Shown in pieces: positions 17,748-23,906 of a DNA stretch of 64,000 nt (its first letter is position 1; the number at the start of each line of letters is the position of its first letter). The translations under genes were made by a program, and so were the position numbers. The DNA is from JBQSUQ01 sp052384575 (GTDB taxonomy: Bacteria > Pseudomonadota > Gammaproteobacteria > Enterobacterales > Pasteurellaceae). The notes below the pieces were generated by a model. That model saw only the letters and a list, made by a program, of their open reading frames with translations. It had not been told where the DNA came from and ran no database searches. Location: assembly GCA_052384575.1 (NCBI GenBank), contig JBQSUQ010000015.1, one strand, 5' to 3'.

Positions 17748-18500
17748 ATGAATAATCAGCAAAAATCGGTTTATGATAGCGAAAATTTCTTTGCGCTTTA
17801 TCAAAAATTGCGGGCCAATCCCATTAGCTTAAATAACATTGTGGAGAAACCCACAATGCTATCCTTACTGCCTGATTTACAAGGTAAAAAAGTGCTCGAT
17901 TTAGGGTGTGGTACAGGCGAACATTTACAGCTTTATTTGCAAAGAAAAGCAAAATTTGTCATGGGCATAGATCTATCAGAATCCATGCTACAACAAGCTG
18001 AAAAAAATCTTGCCGATTTTCAACCGCACTTTGCATTACAGCAGTTGCCAATGGAAAGACTTTCTCAGCTTGATGAAAATCAGTTTGATTTAATCACAAG
18101 TTCTTTTGCTTTCCATTATGTGCCGGATTTTGCCACCTTATTGCAGGATATTTATCAAAAATTATCCGCCAATGGATATTTAATTTTTTCCCAAGAACAT
18201 CCAATTGTGACCGCTTATCAAGGAGGAGAACGCTGGGAAAAAGATGAGAATAAACAACAAGTTGCTTATCGTTTGAATTTCTATCGCGAAGAAGGCGAAC
18301 GCGATCGCAGTTGGTTTAAGCAACCCTTTAAAACTTATCATCGCACCATGGCAACGATTATTAATCAGTTGATACAAACAGGGTTCCAAATTGAACAAAT
18401 CGTCGAGCCGATGTTGGCAGATCAACCTGAATGGCATAATGAATTTAGGGATCTGCAACATCGCCCTGTTTTATTATTTGTGAAAGCAAAGAAAAAATAA
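17748..18500 (+). CDS. Class I SAM-dependent methyltransferase
   Basis: A 250-residue Rossmann-fold methyltransferase. Motif I is KVLDLGCGTGEHL near residues 48-60, the acidic residue of motif II is in VMGIDLSESML near 73, and the post-motif SSFAFHYVPDF follows near 117. It looks like the generic Methyltransf_11/25 group; the substrate cannot be read from the sequence. It lies 3 bases after rdgC. No convincing terminator is visible in the 35-base gap to the convergent DUF1266 gene. Confidence 0.8.
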   Translation: MNNQQKSVYDSENFFALYQKLRANPISLNNIVEKPTMLSLLPDLQGKKVLDLGCGTGEHLQLYLQRKAKFVMGIDLSESMLQQAEKNLADFQPHFALQQLPMERLSQLDENQFDLITSSFAFHYVPDFATLLQDIYQKLSANGYLIFSQEHPIVTAYQGGERWEKDENKQQVAYRLNFYREEGERDRSWFKQPFKTYHRTMATIINQLIQTGFQIEQIVEPMLADQPEWHNEFRDLQHRPVLLFVKAKKK

Positions 18501-18535
18501 CTAATTGTATCCAATGGGTTATTTTAATGAGGCGT

Positions 18536-19447
18536 TTAGAACGGATGTTTCACTAATGGACTAACTCGATTTTCTAAACATTCTTTTACGCAAAGTACTC
18601 TTTCTCTTATAAAATATTTTTCTTGTTCCGCCGATATCGCCCAAGACACAAAAGAAACTAAATAAGAGTAAGCTAATTCTTGCCAGCTAGCATAATTGGC
18701 ATCGATACATTCTCCCGTTGTAGCTAATAGTTTTCGTAATTCATCTTCATCAAGATATCCACAGGCATAGCTTGCTCTTGCTACCCAAATTAATCTGATT
18801 AAATGGAAAGCAGCTGCATTGGTTTGTTTCGCCTTTGGAGTAAAATTCATTCCAAATTCAGTGATAAGATTATCGATTTCCTCAATATCAGCAGACGCTA
18901 ACATTACTTTTAGATCATCATTTACAGCTTCCCACAGCCCCTCAATAGTTTCAATCGCTGATTCACTATCTTTAATTTCCCAAGATAATTCAAAGCTATC
19001 CTTTAAACCACCACTTTGCAATGGATCTGTCGCATACTCTAACGCATTAATATAGAAGAATTCTCCAGCTTTAACGCGATGCTCTGGTTGAAAATAAGGA
19101 TTCTCTGCTAATTTTTTAAGATTTTTATTATCCGTAATTGCGATATCACTAGATTCGTATAAAACGCTCGCTAAAACAGCTTTTTCTTCGTTAGCACTAT
19201 TGATAAGTAATTTTGGCGTTTTTGTATACAGTATTTGGAAAGGCACTTTCACATCTGAATTTTCCATGACTTTCTTCATAATCGCCCAAATGGCTTGAAA
19301 AACGACATAAAGTCCAAACATAGCAATGATGAGAATCGGCAACCATTTACCTAGAAAAGTGGCATTTTCCAACGTTTCATAAAGGCCAAGTTCAAACATC
19401 ACATACCACATAATGCTAAATATCATTAGACTTCGTACAAGTTTCAT
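18536..19447 (-). CDS. Membrane-anchored DUF1266 domain protein
   Basis: With the ATG at 19445-19447 (AAGGAGAACAGT just upstream) the product has 303 residues. Two N-terminal hydrophobic helices (about residues 3-20 and 30-52) anchor it to the membrane. The C-terminal half has the DUF1266 pattern: HLIRLIWVARASYACGYLDE, an acidic helix, then YASWQELAYSYLVSFVSWA. DUF1266 proteins (for example E. coli YbeR/YbeU) have no known function. It is a single gene, convergent with the methyltransferase and divergent from the his leader. I cannot propose a role. Confidence 0.7.
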   Translation of the reverse strand: MKLVRSLMIFSIMWYVMFELGLYETLENATFLGKWLPILIIAMFGLYVVFQAIWAIMKKVMENSDVKVPFQILYTKTPKLLINSANEEKAVLASVLYESSDIAITDNKNLKKLAENPYFQPEHRVKAGEFFYINALEYATDPLQSGGLKDSFELSWEIKDSESAIETIEGLWEAVNDDLKVMLASADIEEIDNLITEFGMNFTPKAKQTNAAAFHLIRLIWVARASYACGYLDEDELRKLLATTGECIDANYASWQELAYSYLVSFVSWAISAEQEKYFIRERVLCVKECLENRVSPLVKHPF

Positions 19448-19623
19448 ACTGTTCTCCTTAAATTCAAACTTCTTTAACTCTAACATAATGTCAAAAAAAA
19501 GAACAACTTAGCTATTTTATTTTCGTTTTTAATTTTAACGACTAATAAAAAGACAAAAAAATTCTTGCCAAGCTCATTTTTTTGCAGTAAGTTGAATAGC
19601 AATTAACCAATTAGGAAAACAAC
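19448..19623 (+). promoter_or_regulatory. hisLp: Intergenic region holding the his promoter
   Basis: This AT-rich gap separates the divergent DUF1266 gene and the his leader and must hold both promoters. A TTGCCA (19565-19570) and a TTGCAG (19582-19587) are possible -35 elements for the his transcript, but no clear -10 stands out. No coding region or repeat is visible. Confidence 0.4.
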
Positions 19624-19665
19624 ATGATTTTTAACCGCGCTTTTCATCATCATTACAAAACCTGA
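19624..19665 (+). CDS. hisL: his operon leader peptide HisL
   Basis: A 13-codon ORF reads MIFNRAFHHHYKT then TGA. It contains three consecutive histidine codons (CAT CAT CAT) and lies about 140 bases before hisG. It is preceded by TTAGGAAAACAAC, a plausible ribosome site. It is the sensor of a transcription attenuator: when charged His-tRNA is scarce the ribosome stalls at the His codons and the downstream terminator is disrupted. The E. coli leader has seven His codons; three are fewer but still in the right place. Confidence 0.9.
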   Translation: MIFNRAFHHHYKT

Positions 19666-19768
19666 TTTATCTTTCAGGCGCTTTGTAATGCTTGGAAGAT
19701 AAAATTCTTCCGAGTGTGCGGCAAACCCAATTCATCAACCTCTCGGAAGTGATTTCGAGAGGTTTTTT
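19651..19768 (+). promoter_or_regulatory. his attenuator (pause helix, antiterminator and terminator)
   Basis: Four RNA segments can be drawn. Segment CATTACAAA (19651-19659, including the last His codon) pairs perfectly with TTTGTAATG (19682-19690). CTTGGAAG (19691-19698) pairs with CTTCCGAG (19707-19714). CTTCCGAG can instead pair with CTCGGAAG (19742-19749) inside the terminator. The terminator at 19737-19768 has a 12-bp stem (AACCTCTCGG side), the loop GTGA and six T. The mutually exclusive pairings are the classic amino-acid attenuation switch. Confidence 0.92.
19737..19768 (+). terminator. Intrinsic terminator of the his attenuator
   Basis: Stem AACCTCTCGGAA with TTTCGAGAGGTT (one G-T pair), loop GTGA, then TTTTTT; it lies 36 bases before hisG. 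Confidence 0.93.
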
Positions 19769-19803
19769 ATTAACTAAAATTACAATAATACAAGGGATAA
19801 AAT

Positions 19804-20703
19804 ATGACAAATACAACAAGATTACGCATTGCAATGCAAAAATCAGGGCGTTTAAGCCAAGAATCCCAAGCCTTACTCAAACAATGTGGGGTCAAAATTA
19901 ATCTACAAGAACAACGCCTTATCGCTTACGCAGAAAATATGCCGATCGATATTTTGCGAGTGCGTGATGATGATATCCCAGGTTTAGTGTTTGACGGCGT
20001 GGTCGATCTTGGGATTGTGGGCGAAAACGTGTTGGAAGAAGCACAATTAGATCGCCAAGCCAGTGGCGAAACGGTGGAATATAAACTGCTCCGCCGTTTA
20101 GACTTCGGCGGTTGCCGTTTGTCTATCGCCGTGCCACAAGATGATCATTATCGTAATATCAACGACTTACAAAATGCCCGTATTGCTACATCGTACCCGA
20201 ATTTGCTCAAACGTTATATGCAACAGCAAGGAGTAAATTTTAAAACCTGTTCGCTGACAGGATCAGTGGAAGTCGCACCACGAGCAGGGCTTGCCGATGC
20301 CATTTGTGATTTGGTGTCTTCAGGTGCAACCTTAGAAGCTAACGGTTTAAAAGAAGTGGAAGTGATTTATCGTTCAAAATCTTGCTTAATTCAACGAGCA
20401 ACCGCTTTAGATACCGAAAAACAAGCCCTTGTGGATAAATTGCTCACTCGCATTCAAGGGGTACAACAAGCGGCAGAATCGAAATACATTATGCTCCACG
20501 CCCCAAAAGACAAATTAGCGGAAATTACCGCACTTCTGCCAGGGGCAGAAAATCCAACGATTTTACCGCTAGCCCAAGACGAGCAAAAAGTCGCAATGCA
20601 CGTTGTCAGCCAAGAAAATCTGTTTTGGGAGACAATGGAGAAATTAAAAGAGATTGGGGCAAGTTCTATTTTGGTACTGCCGATTGAGAAAATGATGGAA
20701 TAG
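19804..20703 (+). CDS. hisG: ATP phosphoribosyltransferase HisG (long form)
   Basis: HisG catalyses the first step of histidine synthesis, joining ATP and PRPP, and is feedback-inhibited by histidine. The 299-residue protein is the long form with its own C-terminal regulatory domain (from about residue 225). Signatures include RLRIAMQKSGRLS at the start, DLGIVGENVLEE near 65, and the PRPP site DLVSSGATLEANGL near 170. The first 150 bases are AT-rich like the surroundings, but further in the GC rises to about 50% (hand counts), a mosaic sign. hisD follows after an unusually long 349-base gap. Confidence 0.96.
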   Translation: MTNTTRLRIAMQKSGRLSQESQALLKQCGVKINLQEQRLIAYAENMPIDILRVRDDDIPGLVFDGVVDLGIVGENVLEEAQLDRQASGETVEYKLLRRLDFGGCRLSIAVPQDDHYRNINDLQNARIATSYPNLLKRYMQQQGVNFKTCSLTGSVEVAPRAGLADAICDLVSSGATLEANGLKEVEVIYRSKSCLIQRATALDTEKQALVDKLLTRIQGVQQAAESKYIMLHAPKDKLAEITALLPGAENPTILPLAQDEQKVAMHVVSQENLFWETMEKLKEIGASSILVLPIEKMME

Positions 20704-21052
20704 CTTGTTACTTTTACTCACAAGTTCGCACTACGTGCCGTTGGCGAAACCAACGTTCAAAATCCTACGGATTTTGTCTTTGCGTTGCCAAAGACAAATG
20801 TGAAAACATTTGAATGTTGCCTTTAGGCAACAGCCCGAAGGGCGAGCAAGGCGAGTAAAAGTAACCAAAAGAAAGGCAACCCTACTTCGTTGCTATTCCG
20901 CTCTTAGATGAAATTTTTTAACGGCTAATTTTGCAACTCGCCAACTCCGTTGGCTCAAACACTCAAAATTAACCTAAAAATTTCATCACAAGCGGGCAAC
21001 TCAGAAGGGAAAATAAATTCTAAAGATCGTTATAAAAACTTAGGGTTAAAAA
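20704..21052. repeat. Structured hairpin-chain region between hisG and hisD
   Basis: No gene is present. A 13-bp inverted repeat (GTTACTTTTACTC at 20707-20719 and its complement at 20853-20865) encloses six small hairpins that nearly touch: 20739-20755, 20758-20776, 20776-20795, 20795-20812, 20816-20831 and 20833-20843. A seventh pair (GCAAC/GTTGC) lies at 20876-20893. Then a nested palindrome runs from 20907 to 20987 with arms GATGAAATTTTT, TAATTTTG and GCCAAC and their complements. The motif AAGTAACCAAAAGAAAGG at 20860-20877 resembles intergenic repeats I have seen in other proteobacteria, but I cannot confirm that. It may be a MITE-like element or an mRNA-processing region within the operon. 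Confidence 0.75.
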
Positions 21053-22339
21053 ATGCAAACACTGATTTGGAATAACTTAACAGAAACCGAAAAACAAACC
21101 GCACTTTCACGCCCTGCACAAACAGTGGGCAACCAAATTACCGTGGCAGTGAATGAGATCAAAGCCAATGTGCTGGCGAATGGCGATAAAGCGTTGTTTG
21201 AACTGACGGAAACCTTCGATAAGGTAAAACTGAACAGCCTTGTCATTTCTGAAGAGCAAATTGCCGCTGCAAGGGGGCGGATCTCGCCAACATTGTGCAA
21301 AGCGATTCAAACCGCCAAAGGCAATATTGAACGCTTCCACCAAGCGCAGAAAAATCAAGAAGTGGATATTGAAACCCAAGCAGGCGTGCGTTGCCAAGTG
21401 CTAACTCGCCCAATTGAAAAAGTGGGCTTGTATATCCCAGGTGGCTCTGCTCCGCTCTTTTCGACGGTGTTGATGCTTGCCGTGCCTGCCAAAATTGCAG
21501 GTTGCAAACAAATTGTGCTGTGCTCGCCGCCACCGATTGCCGATGAAATTCTTTATACCGCTCATTTATGTGGGGTAGAAACCATTTATACCATTGGTGG
21601 TGCCCAAGCTATTTTTGCGATGGCAAATGGTACTGAAACAGTGCAAAAAGTGGATAAAATTTTCGGGCCGGGCAATGCGTTTGTTACCGAAGCCAAACGC
21701 CAAGTGATGATGAATGGCACGGCGATTGATATGCCTGCAGGCCCTTCCGAAGTGCTAGTGATTGCCGATGAATTTTCGGATCCTGATTTTGTAGCAAGCG
21801 ATCTGCTCTCTCAAGCGGAACACGGGGCAGATAGCCAAGTGATTTTAGTGACGGACAGCTTAGCCCTTGCCCAGCAAACCGAACAAGCGATTGAACGCCA
21901 ACTTGCCTTGCTCCCACGCCAAGAGACCGCTCGCAAAGCCCTTGAGCATAGTCGCATTTTTATTTCTGATGATTTGCAACAATCTGCCCGAATTAGCAAT
22001 GCCTACGCCCCTGAACACTTGGTGGTGCAAATCGAAAATCCACGCAATTTACTGCCTTTTTTAGATAACGCAGGCTCGATTTTCTTAGGGGCGTATTCCC
22101 CTGAAAGTATGGGCGACTACGCCAGCGGTACTAATCACGTTCTGCCGACCTACGGCTACACCCGCACTCATTCAAGTTTAGGTTTAGCCGATTTCAGCAA
22201 ACGAATGACGGTGCAAGAACTCACGCCACAAGGCTTTAAAAACCTTGCAGAAACCGTAATGTTAATGGCAGAAGCCGAGCAGTTAGAAGCTCACAAGCAA
22301 GCCGTGGCAATTCGTTTAACCAAATTGGAACAGGAGTAA
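21053..22339 (+). CDS. hisD: Histidinol dehydrogenase HisD
   Basis: HisD is the zinc enzyme that oxidizes histidinol to histidine in two NAD-dependent steps, the last of the pathway. The 428-residue protein has GLYIPGGSAPLFSTVLML near 122, FGPGNAFVTEAKRQV near 203, the zinc region DLLSQAEHGADSQV near 255 and DYASGTNHVLPTYG near 357. Length is normal. Local GC is high (hand-counted 48-55% in 60-base samples, against about 40% nearby). It is followed 1 base later by hisC. Confidence 0.97.
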   Translation: MQTLIWNNLTETEKQTALSRPAQTVGNQITVAVNEIKANVLANGDKALFELTETFDKVKLNSLVISEEQIAAARGRISPTLCKAIQTAKGNIERFHQAQKNQEVDIETQAGVRCQVLTRPIEKVGLYIPGGSAPLFSTVLMLAVPAKIAGCKQIVLCSPPPIADEILYTAHLCGVETIYTIGGAQAIFAMANGTETVQKVDKIFGPGNAFVTEAKRQVMMNGTAIDMPAGPSEVLVIADEFSDPDFVASDLLSQAEHGADSQVILVTDSLALAQQTEQAIERQLALLPRQETARKALEHSRIFISDDLQQSARISNAYAPEHLVVQIENPRNLLPFLDNAGSIFLGAYSPESMGDYASGTNHVLPTYGYTRTHSSLGLADFSKRMTVQELTPQGFKNLAETVMLMAEAEQLEAHKQAVAIRLTKLEQE

Positions 22340-23395
22340 TTGATGTCAATTTCATCACTTTCACGCAAAAATATTCAAGCCTTAACGCCCTATCAATCGG
22401 CTCGGCGATTAGGGGGAAAGGGAGATATTTGGTTAAATGCCAATGAATATCCAACCTCGCCAGATTTTGATTTAACCCAACGAACCTTTAACCGCTACCC
22501 TGAACCACAGCCGCAAGCGGTGATTGAGGGGTATGCCAAATACGCTGGCGTTAGCGTGGACAATGTGTTGGTGAGCCGTGGGGGCGATGAAAGTATCGAG
22601 CTAATTATTCGTGCCTTTTGTGAGGCCGACGACAGCGTGCTGTATTGCCCACCAACCTACGGAATGTATGCCGTGAGTGCGGAAACCTGCAGTATCACCT
22701 CAAAAACCGTGCCGCTGACTGCGGATTTCCAACTGAATTTAGCCGAAATCGAACGCAATTTGGCGGACGTGAAAGTGGTGTTTGTGTGTAGCCCCAATAA
22801 CCCAACAGGCACCCTCGTCAATCGAGCAGATTTGTTAGCCTTATTAGAAATGACGAAAAACAAAGCCATTGTGGTGGTGGATGAAGCCTATATCGAATTC
22901 TGCCCCCAAGCAACAATGGCAACGGAGCTGAAACATTATCCGCATCTCGCTATTATCCGCACCCTGTCCAAAGCCTTTGCCTTGGCTGGTTTGCGTTGTG
23001 GTTTTACCCTTGCTAACCCAGCGTTGATCAACGTGCTACAAAAAGTCATCGCCCCTTACCCTTTGCCCGTGCCAGTGGCAGATATTGCCACCCAAGCCTT
23101 GCAATCGGCTGGGATTGAGGCAATGCAACAGCGAGTAGAAGAAATTTTACAAAATCGCACCGCACTTATTGAACAACTGGAAGTACTACCAATTGTGGAA
23201 AAAGTTTATCGCAGTGATGGCAATTACATATTAGTGAAATTCAAAGATGGGGAAAAAGTCTTCAATACGCTTTGGGAGCAAGGCATTATCTTACGCAATC
23301 AGCATAAAGCATTAGGATTAGCAAATTGTATTAGAATTACCATTGGCTCAAAGTCCGAAATGGAAAAAACCTTGCAAGCTATTAAAGCCATATAA
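22340..23395 (+). CDS. hisC: Histidinol-phosphate aminotransferase HisC
   Basis: HisC is a PLP enzyme converting imidazole acetol phosphate and glutamate to histidinol phosphate. The 351-residue protein has LNANEYP at the start, VSRGGDESIELIIRAF near 75, CSPNNPTGTLV near 150 and the PLP lysine in RTLSKAFALAGLRCGF near 213. It starts with ATGATG or the second ATG at 22343. GC falls from 55-58% to 35-40% inside the last 230 bases, marking a recombination junction. No hisB, hisH, hisA, hisF or hisI follows; a terminator overlaps the stop codon. Confidence 0.96.
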   Translation: MMSISSLSRKNIQALTPYQSARRLGGKGDIWLNANEYPTSPDFDLTQRTFNRYPEPQPQAVIEGYAKYAGVSVDNVLVSRGGDESIELIIRAFCEADDSVLYCPPTYGMYAVSAETCSITSKTVPLTADFQLNLAEIERNLADVKVVFVCSPNNPTGTLVNRADLLALLEMTKNKAIVVVDEAYIEFCPQATMATELKHYPHLAIIRTLSKAFALAGLRCGFTLANPALINVLQKVIAPYPLPVPVADIATQALQSAGIEAMQQRVEEILQNRTALIEQLEVLPIVEKVYRSDGNYILVKFKDGEKVFNTLWEQGIILRNQHKALGLANCIRITIGSKSEMEKTLQAIKAI

Positions 23396-23424
23396 ACAAA
23401 AGTACGCCTTGGCGTACTTTTGTT
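23395..23424. terminator. Terminator fused to the hisC stop codon
   Basis: A perfect 14-bp palindrome arm AACAAAAGTACGCC pairs with its complement across a TT centre; the hairpin begins at the last base of the hisC TAA. This ends the his transcript after only three genes. Confidence 0.85.
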
Positions 23425-23441
23425 AAGGATATTTTTTGCAT

Positions 23442-23470
23442 AAAGTGCAGTGGATTTTACTGCACTTTTT
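23442..23470 (-). terminator. mutT terminator built from a degenerate USS pair
   Basis: Arms AAAGTGCAGT and ACTGCACTTT close the loop GGATTTT, with a T-run on both sides. Both arms carry the same G-to-A change from the uptake core (AAGTGCAGT for AAGTGCGGT), so base-pairing is kept while the uptake consensus is lost. The hairpin overlaps the 3' end of mutT. Confidence 0.82.
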
Positions 23471-23861
23471 CTGCTAATAAGCGTTGAATTAATTTGGCGT
23501 TCGCTGGCGGGAATTGCCCTGCGTCCAATTCCGTTTGATCTAACCAAAAGCCTGATTGTCCTTCTCGTCCGAAAGGTTCACCCACCCATTGTTCAACCAG
23601 ATAAAAATAAAAATGGAGAACCTTGTTGGGATATTCAAATAAAAATTGTTCAAAAAGCACCGCACTTATCACATGGATACCAATCTCTTCTTCCAACTCG
23701 CGTTTTAGCGCTTGTTCAGGCGTTTCATTAGCATTAACTTTCCCCCCCGGAAATTCCAAGGCTTGTGCAAAATCTTGCCCTTCTAAACGCTGCGTAAGAT
23801 AAATTTGCCCAAATTCATTACGAATAATGCCTGCGGCAACTTGAACGATTTTTTTCTTCAT
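23457..23861 (-). CDS. mutT: 8-oxo-dGTP diphosphatase MutT
   Basis: MutT hydrolyses 8-oxo-dGTP and so prevents A-to-C transversions. The 134-residue protein shows the complete Nudix box: GGKVNANETPEQALKRELEE near residues 38-57, followed by EIGI. The N-terminus KKKIVQVAAGIIRN and the length fit the family. It is downstream of secA on the same strand, a classic enterobacterial and Pasteurellaceae order (secM-secA-mutT), with a USS-pair terminator between them. Confidence 0.95.
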   Translation of the reverse strand: MKKKIVQVAAGIIRNEFGQIYLTQRLEGQDFAQALEFPGGKVNANETPEQALKRELEEEIGIHVISAVLFEQFLFEYPNKVLHFYFYLVEQWVGEPFGREGQSGFWLDQTELDAGQFPPANAKLIQRLLAEKVQ

Positions 23862-23877
23862 ATTAGATCCTGTGAGT

Positions 23878-23906
23878 AAAAGTGCGGTATTTTCTACCGC
23901 ACTTTT
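23878..23906. terminator. secA terminator (inverted USS pair)
   Basis: Arms AAAAGTGCGGTA and TACCGCACTTTT close the loop TTTTC directly after the secA stop codon. Some read-through to mutT is likely. Confidence 0.88.

Noticed and set aside
20467..22520. ACAAGCGG-type strings in the his segment as Apl-type uptake sequences pointing to an Actinobacillus-like donor
   Set aside because: Similar strings occur in other genes (for example near 18210 and 41748), and the his segment also has full Hin-type cores near 20528, 21099 and 23160.
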